Part shown: in pieces, positions 54,450 through 63,093 of the stretch
Numbering within the stretch: the stretch's first letter is position 1
Layout: each line of letters starts with the position of its first letter
Assembly: GCA_001898145.1 (NCBI GenBank)
Contig: MKSR01000036.1
Coordinates: forward strand, 62,001 to 126,000
Length of the DNA stretch: 64,000 nucleotides
Reading direction: 5' to 3'
Source: Dyadobacter sp. 50-39
GTDB taxonomy: Bacteria; Bacteroidota; Bacteroidia; Cytophagales; Spirosomataceae
Program-made: the position numbers and the translations under genes
The notes under the pieces: model-generated
The model's input: only the letters and a program-made list of their open reading frames with translations
Databases searched by the model: none
Told to the model about the DNA's origin: nothing

Positions 54450-55346
54450 ATGAACAGACGGAATTTTCTGCAAAACACTTCCCTCGGCGTGGCTGCTGCA
54501 TTAGCCGGTACGGGCTGGCTTGAAGCCGCTATAAAGAAGGGCGATATCAAAATCGGTTACTCGGCCATTACCTGGGGCGGCAAGGACGAGCAGGCGATGG
54601 CCGACCTGGCAGGCCTGGGCTTCAAAGGCATTCAGCTGCGTGCCAATACCTTCGGTCCTTACCGCAATAAGCCGTCCGAATTGAAGGATGCCCTGGTGAA
54701 GAACAACCTTACGCTCTGCATGTTTTCGAGCGGTAATGTGGAGATTGATCCCGCCAAATTCGAAAGTACGGTCGATACGCACGTGGCACATGCGAGTTTT
54801 GTGAAAGCCCTGGGCGGCAGTGCTATGCAGCTCACCAACAGCCTCCGGCCCAAAGACCGCGCTCCGTCGGTAGAAGAGTTGAAAAAGCTGGCACAAGTGA
54901 TGAATGAGATTGGAAAACAAACGGCAGATCAGGGGGTGCAGGCCGTGTACCACAACCACATGAACCAGCTTGGAGAAACGCCTGAGGAGGTGGACGTGAT
55001 TGTGCAGGCAATGGACCCGCGTTACATGAAACTGTTGCTCGATATTGCGCATTACAAGCAGGGAGGCGGTGAGCCGCACGAGGCGATCGTCCAATACAAG
55101 GATATTTTGCATTCACTCCATTTGAAGGATACGAAGCCTGCCGAAACCAAAAGCGGCTACAAGTTTGTGGAGCTGGGCCAGGGCAGGGTGGATGTTCCCG
55201 CGGTTTTCAAGGCGCTGGATAAGGTCAAGTTCAAAGGCTGGGCGGTAGTGGAGCTCGACGGCGTGCCTGATCCTGAAAAATCTCCGCTCATTTGCGCAGA
55301 AATCAATAAAAAGTACATTACCGAAGTTTTAAAATATCCGGTGTAG
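54450..55346 (+). CDS. sugar phosphate isomerase/epimerase family TIM-barrel protein, Tat-exported
   Basis: A 298-residue protein. The N-terminus MNRRNFLQNTSLGVAAALAG is a Tat signal (RR). The AP endonuclease 2-type TIM barrel follows, with metal or acid-base residues visible in YHNHMNQLGET, DIAHYKQGG, HLKD, ELGQGRVD and VELDG. Relatives include xylose-isomerase-like epimerases and 3-keto-sugar lyases or hydratases. It precedes a DUF1080 protein and a Gfo/Idh/MocA oxidoreductase, a combination seen in oxidative glycoside breakdown. It could act on a 3-keto sugar in the periplasm. Confidence 0.88.
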   Translation: MNRRNFLQNTSLGVAAALAGTGWLEAAIKKGDIKIGYSAITWGGKDEQAMADLAGLGFKGIQLRANTFGPYRNKPSELKDALVKNNLTLCMFSSGNVEIDPAKFESTVDTHVAHASFVKALGGSAMQLTNSLRPKDRAPSVEELKKLAQVMNEIGKQTADQGVQAVYHNHMNQLGETPEEVDVIVQAMDPRYMKLLLDIAHYKQGGGEPHEAIVQYKDILHSLHLKDTKPAETKSGYKFVELGQGRVDVPAVFKALDKVKFKGWAVVELDGVPDPEKSPLICAEINKKYITEVLKYPV

Positions 55347-55362
55347 TATCAACTGGATTTGT

Positions 55363-55427
55363 AAGGGTATTCCAATTAATATTTCGTTATTACTGTAATA
55401 ACTGATATTAGATAGGATACCCTTTTA
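55363..55427 (+). terminator. Long hairpin between the isomerase and DUF1080 genes
   Basis: AAGGGTAT (55363-55370) pairs with ATACCCTT (55417-55424). Inside it, CC/GG, AATAT/ATATT and GTTATTA/TAATAAC continue the stem around a CTG loop, with small bulges, and TTT follows. It may end the isomerase transcript or act as an attenuator before the DUF1080 gene. Confidence 0.65.
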
Positions 55428-55461
55428 CATTTTTCAGTTATTCATCATCTTAATCAGCACA

Positions 55462-56829
55462 ATGAAAAAATTACGATTACCGCTGGTCGCTTTGGCCGCG
55501 TTCCTGCTCAGCGCTCCCCTTCAGGCCCAGAAGTCGAAAGATGGTTGGGTAGAACTCTTCAATGGCAAGGACCTCACAGGCTGGAAACAACTTAACGGCC
55601 AGGCCAAATACGAAGTGAAGGACGGTGCGATCGTGGGGACTTCCGTGATGGGTACCCCCAATTCGTTCCTTACAACCGAAAAAGATTACGGCGATTTTAT
55701 CCTTGAACTGGATGTAAAAGTGGATAACAAGCTCAACTCAGGCATTCAGATCCGCAGCTTATCCAAGCCGGAATACATGAATGGCCGCGTACACGGCTAC
55801 CAGGTGGAAATAGATCCCAGCGACCGCGCCTATTCGGCAGGTATTTACGACGAAGCACGCCGCGGCTGGCTCTACCCGCTCGATTTGAATCCGGAAGGAA
55901 AAAAAGCATTCAAGCGCGACGCCTGGAATAAATACCGTATCGAAGCGATCGGCCATTCCATCCGCACGTTCCTGAACGGGGTGCCTGTGGCGCACGTGGT
56001 GGACGACATGACGCCCGTGGGCTTCATTTGTTTGCAGGTACACGCGATCGGCAGCAAGGAAATGGAAGGGACGCAGGTGAGCTGGAAGAATGTCCGCATT
56101 AAGACAACCAATCTGAAACCGAGCCCGGCTACGAACGTCCGCATTGTAAACCTGATCCCCAACAACCTGGATCCGGCCGAGAAAGCACAGGGTTATTCAT
56201 TGCTGTACGACGGCAAATCGGCCGATCAGTGGCGTGCTTACGGCGGCACCGATTTCCCTTCCAAAAGATGGAGCTACAACGACGGTACCATTCAGATTTC
56301 GAAGTCGGATGGCTCTGAAACGGGTAACGATATTGTGACCCGCAAGCTTTACGGCCCCGCATTCGAATATGAATTTGAGTTTAAACTCACCGAAGGGGCC
56401 AACAGCGGCGTCAAATATTTCGTAGATCAGAAATTCAATTCCAATGGCAAATCGGGTATCGGCTGCGAGTACCAGGTACTTGACGACGAGCGCCACCCGG
56501 ATGCGAAGCTTGGTAAGAACGGCAACCGCACCATCGCCTCGTTTTACGATGTGATTCCGGCCGATCGTCCGAAGAATTCGGTGAAAAAAATCGGTGAGTG
56601 GAATCAGGGCCGCATTGTGGTGCAGAAGGACGGTACCGTGCAGCATTTCCTGAATGGCTACAAAGTGGTCGAATACGTGCGCGGCTCCCCGCAGTTCCGG
56701 GAATTCGTGGCAGGTTCCAAATTCGCCAAATTTGAAGGTTTCGGCCTTTCGCAGGAAGGTAACCTGCTGTTGCAGGACCATGGCGACAATGTGTTTTTCC
56801 GCAGTTTGAAAGTGAAGGAGATCAAATAG
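55462..56829 (+). CDS. double DUF1080 (3-keto-disaccharide hydrolase-like) protein
   Basis: A 455-residue exported protein (signal peptide about 1-22). It carries two DUF1080/PF06439 laminarin-lectin-like domains. The first is at about 28-215 (WVELFNGKDLTGWKQLNGQ, NSGIQIRS, GYQVEIDPSDRAYSAGIYDEARRGWL). The second is at about 243-454 (YSLLYDGKSADQWRAYGGTDFPSKRWSYNDGTI, NSGVKYFVDQ, CEYQVLDDERHPDAKLG). DUF1080 proteins cleave 3-keto-glycosides made by Gfo/Idh/MocA oxidoreductases, and one is encoded next (126 bp downstream). Two unlike copies in one chain may divide binding and catalysis. Periplasmic. Confidence 0.92.
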   Translation: MKKLRLPLVALAAFLLSAPLQAQKSKDGWVELFNGKDLTGWKQLNGQAKYEVKDGAIVGTSVMGTPNSFLTTEKDYGDFILELDVKVDNKLNSGIQIRSLSKPEYMNGRVHGYQVEIDPSDRAYSAGIYDEARRGWLYPLDLNPEGKKAFKRDAWNKYRIEAIGHSIRTFLNGVPVAHVVDDMTPVGFICLQVHAIGSKEMEGTQVSWKNVRIKTTNLKPSPATNVRIVNLIPNNLDPAEKAQGYSLLYDGKSADQWRAYGGTDFPSKRWSYNDGTIQISKSDGSETGNDIVTRKLYGPAFEYEFEFKLTEGANSGVKYFVDQKFNSNGKSGIGCEYQVLDDERHPDAKLGKNGNRTIASFYDVIPADRPKNSVKKIGEWNQGRIVVQKDGTVQHFLNGYKVVEYVRGSPQFREFVAGSKFAKFEGFGLSQEGNLLLQDHGDNVFFRSLKVKEIK

Positions 56830-56955
56830 CCAGAATGGCTGGAAAAAAGGTAAAAAAATACAGTAGATACACGGGCACCCGACATTTAGAAACGATTGCC
56901 CGTAAATCAGAATGCAAGGCAATTAAAAAGTCAACTTTTATTCAAATCCAATATC

Positions 56956-58296
56956 ATGACCAGTAGAAGGGATTTTCTTAAAAATGCAGCACTGGCTTCT
57001 GCGGGTGTCGCAGTAGGCACCAATGCTTTCAGTGCGGCCAGCTACCGCCGTATCGTGGGAGCTAACGATCGCGTCAGGGTAGGTATCATCGGTTTCTCGG
57101 ACCGTTTCCGCAGCTCGCTGGCACCTTCTTTCTCAGATCACGCCAAAGAACTGAACTTTGAGTTTATGGGGGTTTCCGACCTTTGGAACCGTCGCCGTGA
57201 TGAAGCGGAGGCATTCATGAAAGGAAAGCCATATGCAGCCAGCGAATTTGTAAAAGCACGTAATAACGAGGAATTGCTCGGACGCAAGGATGTGGACGCG
57301 GTGATCATCAGTACTGCCGACTTCCAGCACGCATTGCATTGCGCGGAAGCCGTGAAGTCGGGACGTGACGTGTATGTCGAAAAGCCATTCGCGGAAACGC
57401 TCGAAGATGCCAAAGTGGCATTGAAGGCGGTGGAAGCTTCCAAGCAAATTGTGCAGGTAGGCTCGCAGCGCCGCAGCGCGCCTAATTACTGGGCGGCTTA
57501 CGAATATATCAAATCAGGCAAATTCGGAGACATTACCACTGTGGAAATGACCTGGAATGTAAACCAGCCGGGCCGTTGGAGACGCAAGGAGCTGGTGTCG
57601 CAAATCCGCAAGGAGGATACCGACTGGACGCGCTTCCTGATGAACCGCCCGAAAGTGGAATGGAATCCACGGTACTACCTCGAATTCCGTTTGTTCTACC
57701 CATATTCTTCCGGTATCCCGGGACAGTGGATGGCTCACCAGATCGATACGGTACACTGGTTCTCAGGCCTGGATGCACCGCGCAACGTGGTAGCGAACGG
57801 CGGTATTTACACGTGGAAAGACGGCCGTACCAATGTTGATACGTTCAGCGCGGCATTCGAATACGGTCCGTTCGACGATAAGAGCAAAGGCTTCCAGGTG
57901 ATCTATTCGTCGCGCTTCAACAACGAGGCAGGCGGCGTGAAGGAGTATTACTATTCCAATGGCGGTATGATCAACCTCGATACGAACAAAATTACTTCCG
58001 AGGGTGGCTTGAAAGAAAGGGATGCCAAAGGAATGGGTATGCAGGCTAATTTGCTGCCTGAGATGTCGTTGAAGACCGGTGAAAAAATCGCAACCGACGC
58101 CAATACCGGTGCGGATCCGATGACCTCGCTCCACATGCGTAACTGGATGGAGTGTATCCGAAGCCGCAAGGAGACGAATGCACCTGCCCGCGTGGGCTTC
58201 AACCACTCGGTGGCGAATATCATGGCTACCCAGGCCTTGCATACAGGTAAACGTGTGAACTGGGATCCGAAGAAAAAGGAAATCGTGCTTAGCTAA
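56956..58296 (+). CDS. Gfo/Idh/MocA family oxidoreductase, Tat-exported
   Basis: A 446-residue protein starting at ATG 56956 (MTSRRDFLKNAALASAG), a Tat signal that fits export of a folded, NAD(P)-loaded enzyme. The Rossmann motif is VGIIGFSDR, and EKPFAETLEDAKVAL contains the conserved EKP lysine. The C-terminal domain has QWMAHQIDTVHWF with the likely catalytic His/Asp. It probably oxidises C3 of a glucoside or galactoside to the 3-keto form that the DUF1080 protein splits. It is followed after 19 bp by a DUF6807 gene. Confidence 0.93.
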   Translation: MTSRRDFLKNAALASAGVAVGTNAFSAASYRRIVGANDRVRVGIIGFSDRFRSSLAPSFSDHAKELNFEFMGVSDLWNRRRDEAEAFMKGKPYAASEFVKARNNEELLGRKDVDAVIISTADFQHALHCAEAVKSGRDVYVEKPFAETLEDAKVALKAVEASKQIVQVGSQRRSAPNYWAAYEYIKSGKFGDITTVEMTWNVNQPGRWRRKELVSQIRKEDTDWTRFLMNRPKVEWNPRYYLEFRLFYPYSSGIPGQWMAHQIDTVHWFSGLDAPRNVVANGGIYTWKDGRTNVDTFSAAFEYGPFDDKSKGFQVIYSSRFNNEAGGVKEYYYSNGGMINLDTNKITSEGGLKERDAKGMGMQANLLPEMSLKTGEKIATDANTGADPMTSLHMRNWMECIRSRKETNAPARVGFNHSVANIMATQALHTGKRVNWDPKKKEIVLS

Positions 58297-58315
58297 CATT
58301 TTAAAAGATCGAACA

Positions 58316-59359
58316 GTGAATTTAAAACATACTGCTTTGGCGCTCACCGCCGTGGCCGTTGTGGGAACCGGAGGTGTTTTTGCACAAAAGGTAGATCTCG
58401 TCCGCAACGACAAGGACAAAAAAGTGGAGGTGAAAATCGACGGTAAGCCCTTTACGGCTTATTATTATCCTGGCGAACAGAAGCTGAAAAAGGCTGTCCT
58501 GTACCCGGTAATGACCGCCAAAGGCACGGTAATTACCCGCGGCTGGCCGCTGGATCCCCGCGCAGGCGAGCGTGTCGACCACCCGCACCACGTGGGTATC
58601 TGGCTCAACTACGAGGACGTGAACGGTAATGATTACTGGAACAATTCCGACGCTGTAAATCACGAGAAGCGGGCGTACGGAACCATCATCCACACCGGAA
58701 TCACCTCGGTGAAAAGCGGTAAAGACAAAGGCGAGCTTACCGTGACCGCCGACTGGGTGGACAAAGACGGTACGCTGACCCTCAAAGAAGTGACCAAATA
58801 CACTTTTAGCGGAAAAGGCGACACTCGCATAATCGACCGAAGCACGACACTGACCGCCGTTTTACCGGAAGTGAGTATGCCCGACGTAAAAGATGGGATG
58901 TACGCCATCCGCGTCGCACGCGAGCTGGAATTGCCTTCGAACAAGCCCGAAATTTTCACCGACGCCAGCGGCATTGCCACCAAAGTGCCGGTAATGAACA
59001 ACGAGGGCATCACCGGCAACTACCGCAACAGCAATGGTGTCGAAGGTGAAACGGTATGGGGCAAACGCGCGATCTGGTGTAACCTTACGGGCAAGATTAA
59101 GGACGAAAATATCAGCATTGCGATGATCGACCATCCCAGGAATGTGGGTTATCCGGCCTACTGGCACGCACGTGGTTACGGGCTGTTTGCGGTGAACCCA
59201 CTGGGCATGAAAGCGCTCAGCGACGGCAAGGAAACGCTGAATTTCAAACTTAAAAAAGGTGAATCGACGACGTTCCGCTACCGTATGGTCATCGCTTCCG
59301 AGCATTTGAAAGACGCCACGCTCAACGACCTCGCGGCAGCTTATGCCAAGACGGAATAG
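58316..59359 (+). CDS. DUF6807 (PmoA) family protein
   Basis: A 347-residue exported protein. The start is GTG 58316 (no ATG fits), giving the signal peptide VNLKHTALALTAVAVVGTGGVFAQ. RVDHPHHVGIWLNYEDVNGNDYWNN and the C-terminal HPRNVGYPAYWHARGYGLFAVNPLG are the signature of the DUF6807/PmoA family. This family commonly accompanies Gfo/Idh/MocA and DUF1080 genes in Bacteroidota and Planctomycetes. The His cluster suggests a metal or sugar site. Enzyme activity is not established. It is the last gene of the set and is closed by a strong terminator. Confidence 0.87.
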   Translation: MNLKHTALALTAVAVVGTGGVFAQKVDLVRNDKDKKVEVKIDGKPFTAYYYPGEQKLKKAVLYPVMTAKGTVITRGWPLDPRAGERVDHPHHVGIWLNYEDVNGNDYWNNSDAVNHEKRAYGTIIHTGITSVKSGKDKGELTVTADWVDKDGTLTLKEVTKYTFSGKGDTRIIDRSTTLTAVLPEVSMPDVKDGMYAIRVARELELPSNKPEIFTDASGIATKVPVMNNEGITGNYRNSNGVEGETVWGKRAIWCNLTGKIKDENISIAMIDHPRNVGYPAYWHARGYGLFAVNPLGMKALSDGKETLNFKLKKGESTTFRYRMVIASEHLKDATLNDLAAAYAKTE

Positions 59360-59373
59360 GGTGTGAAACATAG

Positions 59374-59405
59374 AAAAGCCAGCGAGCGATCGCTGGCTTT
59401 TTTTA
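59374..59405 (+). terminator. Rho-independent terminator
   Basis: AAAAGCCAGCGA (59374-59385) pairs perfectly with TCGCTGGCTTTT (59390-59401) around a 4-nt loop, followed by a T-run. It ends the oxidoreductase-DUF6807 transcript. Confidence 0.93.
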
Positions 59406-59452
59406 TGAGAATCTGTTGGTATAAAGCGGATAAAAGTATGTATGCAGGCTGC

Positions 59453-59896
59453 TCAACGGTCCTTGGTACCCGGTGAATGCCAGCTGATCACGTGGTAGGT
59501 CGCGGATGTTTTGCCTACGTTACGCAGGGTGTGCATTTGATTGGATGCCTGGAAAATGACGGAGCCGGGGCCTACTTTCTTCTTTTCTCCATTCACCAGT
59601 GCCTCCACGGTACCTTCCTTGATGATAATCACCTCTTCTTCGGGATGTCGGTGAGGTGCATGTGCCGCTTCACCGGGATTCAACGTGGTCACGTGGCATT
59701 CGAGCTCGTCGGTTGTGGCGGTTTGGGAACGAAAGAATGTTTTCACAGAGCCGATGGCCGTGCCTCTGACGGCGATGTTATTCCAGTCAAAAACGGACGA
59801 TTCGAGTAGGTTAGCTTTGGGTCGGGCGACAATGCAGGTCAATGTGCAAAAAATAGAGAGGGATGCGACCGTGAGGTCTCGTTTGGTAATTTTCAT
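59453..59896 (-). CDS. exported cupin domain protein
   Basis: A 147-residue protein with a probable signal sequence (MKITKRDLTVASLSIFCTLTCIVA) and one cupin barrel. Motif 1 is HAPHRHPEEEVIIIKEGTVE, with the HxH...E metal ligands, and motif 2 is NQMHTLRNVG with the last His. A small metal-binding sensor, isomerase or dioxygenase-like protein. It stands alone on the minus strand, convergent with the DUF6807 gene. Substrate unknown. Confidence 0.88.
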   Translation of the reverse strand: MKITKRDLTVASLSIFCTLTCIVARPKANLLESSVFDWNNIAVRGTAIGSVKTFFRSQTATTDELECHVTTLNPGEAAHAPHRHPEEEVIIIKEGTVEALVNGEKKKVGPGSVIFQASNQMHTLRNVGKTSATYHVISWHSPGTKDR

Positions 59897-60103
59897 ACAA
59901 ATAGGGGGGTATTGAGTAGTTTTTAGGTAAAAGGCTTCCGTTACCGGCGTTTACTTTGAATGTGTTGTTAAAATAATTTAAGTTTTTATTGGATTGGTTC
60001 AAAAGGCTTTCGCGGACGCCTGAATATTTTGATAATGGACAAATAAACGTTATTCTTGGCGGCGAAACACGGAAACTGTCCGTTATCTGTTTGCGCTCAA
60101 TTC

Positions 60104-60517
60104 ATGGAAGATCAATCAAGAAGAAGGTTCCTGCAAAATGCGGGATTGGTTTCTCTCGCCTCTGTTTCTCCTGTCCCTGCCGAGCCCGAAAGGAATAAGG
60201 AGCTGTTTATCCATCATGTTTTCTTTTACCTGAAGGAACCCAACAATGCCCAGCACGAGGCGCAGCTGCTGGAAGGGTTGCATAAGCTGGCTAAGGTCCC
60301 CTCGATCGAATATGTGCATATCGGCAAGCCTGCGGTAACGAGCCGCCCGGTGATCGTCAATGATTATACGGTTTCGTGGATGTGCTTTTTCAAGAACATT
60401 ATTGAGGAGGAAATTTATCAAACGCACCCGATCCACCTCGAATTCATTGAGCAGTACTCTCATTTGTGGGAAAAAGTAGTGGTTTATGATTCCGTAGGCC
60501 CGAAGAAGGTCAGTTGA
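60104..60517 (+). CDS. Dabb (stress-responsive A/B barrel) protein, Tat-like signal
   Basis: A 137-residue protein starting at ATG 60104 (MEDQSRRRFLQNAGLVSLASV), a twin-arginine signal. The upstream in-frame ATG at 60056 adds an unlikely stretch and is rejected. The mature part is one Dabb ferredoxin-like domain (IHHVFFYLKEPNNAQHEAQLLEGL, VHIGKPA, YTVSWMCFFKN, HLEFIEQYSHLWEKVVVYDSV). Such proteins are often carried next to sugar oxidoreductases in Bacteroidota. The function is not known. 46 bp upstream of an HxlR regulator. Confidence 0.85.
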   Translation: MEDQSRRRFLQNAGLVSLASVSPVPAEPERNKELFIHHVFFYLKEPNNAQHEAQLLEGLHKLAKVPSIEYVHIGKPAVTSRPVIVNDYTVSWMCFFKNIIEEEIYQTHPIHLEFIEQYSHLWEKVVVYDSVGPKKVS

Positions 60518-60563
60518 CATGCATTGGGTGCTACTGTGGCGAACCTTTTGAAAGAATGATGCT

Positions 60564-60950
60564 ATGAAAGAGAATTTCAAGGAAAACCATCCCGAATGCC
60601 GGGAAATGATACTGCCGGTACGGGACGCGCTGGACGTGATCAGCGGAAAATGGAAGATTTCGATCCTTATTGCCATGGGCCTGGGCAACAAGCGGTTTAT
60701 GGAATTGCAGAATGCCATTCCCAATATCACTCCCCGGATGCTGTCCAAGGAATTGAAAGAGCTGGAAATGAACCTGCTTGTGGAACGGAAGGTGTACGAC
60801 GCGTTTCCGCCCATCATCGAATACGAGCGTACGGCGCATGCCCGTTCGCTTGAACCGCTGATTGAAGAACTCCGCCGTTGGGGCGAATACCACCGCCTTG
60901 TCATTACAGGTTCCAACATTGAGCATCCTGTAACAGCATTGCAGGATTGA
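60564..60950 (+). CDS. HxlR family transcriptional regulator
   Basis: A 128-residue winged-helix protein with the HxlR pattern CREMILPVRDALDVISGKWKISIL, RFMELQNAIPNITPRMLSKELKELEMNLLVERKVYDAFPPIIEYERT and a C-terminal dimerising helix. A Cys near residue 12, as in redox- or aldehyde-sensing members, is present. It probably controls the preceding Dabb gene or the following GH9 gene. The effector is unknown. Confidence 0.93.
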   Translation: MKENFKENHPECREMILPVRDALDVISGKWKISILIAMGLGNKRFMELQNAIPNITPRMLSKELKELEMNLLVERKVYDAFPPIIEYERTAHARSLEPLIEELRRWGEYHRLVITGSNIEHPVTALQD

Positions 60951-61008
60951 AATAGGGTCATGCCGTGGCAGTTGCGATTTTAAAATGAAACCCGTTTAAC
61001 CGAAATCC

Positions 61009-62757
61009 ATGAAGTTTTTCCCGTATCTGACCGCATCGCTTGGCGCATTGGGTTTTTATATCTCGCCTGCATTGGCACAGCAGCCATCGGATGCGATCCG
61101 GCTGAACCAGGTTGGCTTTTACCCCACGGCCCCCAAAATGGCTGTCATTGCCGCAGATGGAGGCGACGCCTTTGAAATTAAGGATAGTAAGTCGGGGAAA
61201 ACGGTACTGAAAGGCAAATTGGGAAGCACGCTTACCAGCCAGCATTCAGGCAGACAAACGCGGTTGGCCGATTTCAGCCAGCTCCGCAAGCCAGGTTCCT
61301 ACCTGGTGGAAGTAGCCGGAATAGGCAAATCCGCGGCATTCACGATCGGGACCGGTGTTCACCGCCATGTTGCCGAGGCGGCTTTGAAAGGGTTTTATTA
61401 TCAGCGGGCATCCATTGAACTTCCCGAAAAATACGCGGGGAAATGGACCAGGGCAGCCGGGCATCCGGACAACAAAGTGCTCATTCATGCGTCGGCGGTA
61501 TCGGAAGGGCGCCCTGAGAACAGTACGATTTCCTCCTCACGGGGCTGGTACGACGCCGGAGACTACAACAAATACATTGTGAATTCCGGAATCACAATGG
61601 GCACACTGCTATCGCTGTATGAAGACTATCCCCTCTATTTCGAAGATCTCAATGTAAATATCCCCGAAAGCAATAATGGCGTGCCCGATTTGCTGGACGA
61701 AGTGGTATGGAACCTGCGATGGATGCTCACTATGCAGGATCCGGCTGACGGGGGTGTGTATCACAAGCTCACAAACCCTCGTTTCGACGGGATGATCATG
61801 CCGGATGCCGCGAAAAATCCCCGCTATGTGGTCCGGAAAAGTACGGCTGCAACGCTGGATTTCGTGGCAGTAATGGCGCAGGCGTCGCGGGTTTTCAAAA
61901 GTTTCGATAACAAACTCCCCGGCCTGGCCGACTCTTGCACGACAGCTGCCGTTAAAGCCTGGCAGTGGTCGGAAAAAAATCCTTCGGTGATTTATAACCA
62001 GGACGCCATGAATAAGGAGTTCGATCCGGATGTAGCTACCGGCACCTACGGCGACCGTTCGGTAAAAGATGAGTGGATTTGGGCTGGATGCGAAATGTAC
62101 GCGACGACCGGCAAACCGGAGTATATTAAAGAAATAGACCTGGAATTGCAGCAACCGATGGTGTTGCCTACGTGGAGTCAGGTGAAAACTTTGGGATACT
62201 ACACATTGCTCCGTTTCGCCGAAAGATTGAAGTTACCTGCCGGGCAATCGGACGCGCTGCGGAAAAACGTGCTGGATTGCGGCAATCAGCTTTTGACAGA
62301 CCTTGAAAAACAGCCCTACCACACAGTAATGGGTAAGGTAGCGAAAGACTATGCGTGGGGCAGCAGCTCGGTAGCCGCCAACCAGGGTATAGCGCTGCTG
62401 TATGCGTATCGCCTCTCAAAAGATCAAAAATATCTGCACGCAGCGCTCGGTAATCTCGATTACCTTCTCGGCCGCAATGCCACAGGCTACTGTTTGCTGA
62501 CAGGCTTCGGTTCCAAACGGGTAATGCACCCGCACCACCGGCCTTCCATCGCCGACGGAATTGCAGATCCTGTTCCGGGCTTGCTTTCGGGTGGGCCTAA
62601 TCCCGGGCAACAGGACAAATGCCCGGGCTATCCCAACAAGTTTGCCGATGAGTCATTTACCGACAGCGATTGTTCTTACGCCTCCAACGAGATCGCGATC
62701 AACTGGAACGCGCCGATGGTATACCTTGCCGCCGCGCTGGATGCAACATTCCACTAG
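61009..62757 (+). CDS. glycoside hydrolase family 9 (endoglucanase-like)
   Basis: A 582-residue exported enzyme (signal peptide about 1-24). An N-terminal immunoglobulin-like CelD_N domain (about 28-115, IRLNQVGFYPTAPKMAVI) precedes the (alpha/alpha)6 catalytic domain. GWYDAGDYNKY carries the nucleophile/base Asp pair. FGSKRVMHPHHRPS is the substrate-binding His signature and SYASNEIAINWNAP holds the general acid Glu. Theme B architecture without a C-terminal CBM. It hydrolyses beta-1,4-glucan or mixed-linkage glucan. It is not part of a SusC/SusD unit, though the cellobiose 2-epimerase-like gene at 10336 could act on its products. Confidence 0.94.
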   Translation: MKFFPYLTASLGALGFYISPALAQQPSDAIRLNQVGFYPTAPKMAVIAADGGDAFEIKDSKSGKTVLKGKLGSTLTSQHSGRQTRLADFSQLRKPGSYLVEVAGIGKSAAFTIGTGVHRHVAEAALKGFYYQRASIELPEKYAGKWTRAAGHPDNKVLIHASAVSEGRPENSTISSSRGWYDAGDYNKYIVNSGITMGTLLSLYEDYPLYFEDLNVNIPESNNGVPDLLDEVVWNLRWMLTMQDPADGGVYHKLTNPRFDGMIMPDAAKNPRYVVRKSTAATLDFVAVMAQASRVFKSFDNKLPGLADSCTTAAVKAWQWSEKNPSVIYNQDAMNKEFDPDVATGTYGDRSVKDEWIWAGCEMYATTGKPEYIKEIDLELQQPMVLPTWSQVKTLGYYTLLRFAERLKLPAGQSDALRKNVLDCGNQLLTDLEKQPYHTVMGKVAKDYAWGSSSVAANQGIALLYAYRLSKDQKYLHAALGNLDYLLGRNATGYCLLTGFGSKRVMHPHHRPSIADGIADPVPGLLSGGPNPGQQDKCPGYPNKFADESFTDSDCSYASNEIAINWNAPMVYLAAALDATFH

Positions 62758-62783
62758 AGGGAATTCACGAACTTTTCCCTTTT
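62758..62783. terminator. Weak bidirectional hairpin at a convergent junction
   Basis: AGGGAA (62758-62763) pairs with TTCCCT (62775-62780), followed by TTT. It overlaps the last codons of the small minus-strand gene. Confidence 0.45.
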
Positions 62784-62971
62784 ACCGGCACGGTCTCGGG
62801 CGTTTCGTTGTAACCCTTTTTTTGGGTCATATTCCCCTTCTCCGACTTCTGGATAGCGTCCTGCTCCACCTGGCCTGACGGCTTTGCGCTGTCGTCTTTT
62901 TGCTTGGTTTTGCTTTTCGGTCCGCCCTGGCTTGGTGAGCCCCCTTCTACATTTTTGGTTTGCGTTTTCAT
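62765..62971 (-). CDS. small hydrophilic protein of unknown function
   Basis: A 68-residue protein rich in Lys, Gly, Ser, Gln and Pro (MKTQTKNVEGGSPSQGG ... KGYNETPETVPVKGKSS), with no signal peptide, no membrane helix and no cysteine. It is probably disordered. Such small hydrophilic proteins next to metabolic genes are frequent in Cytophagales. It is convergent with the GH9 gene and divergent from the acyl-CoA dehydrogenase. Not a recognised family; supported mainly by its clean start and position. Confidence 0.55.
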   Translation of the reverse strand: MKTQTKNVEGGSPSQGGPKSKTKQKDDSAKPSGQVEQDAIQKSEKGNMTQKKGYNETPETVPVKGKSS

Positions 62972-63093
62972 AGTTTTTTAGGTTTAGGCGGGTGCTTGCA
63001 AATTCCGTTCCTGCCGGCGCGACTTTTTCAGGCGTGTGCAGTAGAACAGCCTCCGGGGCCGACTCTTTATCAAATCACAATCCAACAAACAGC

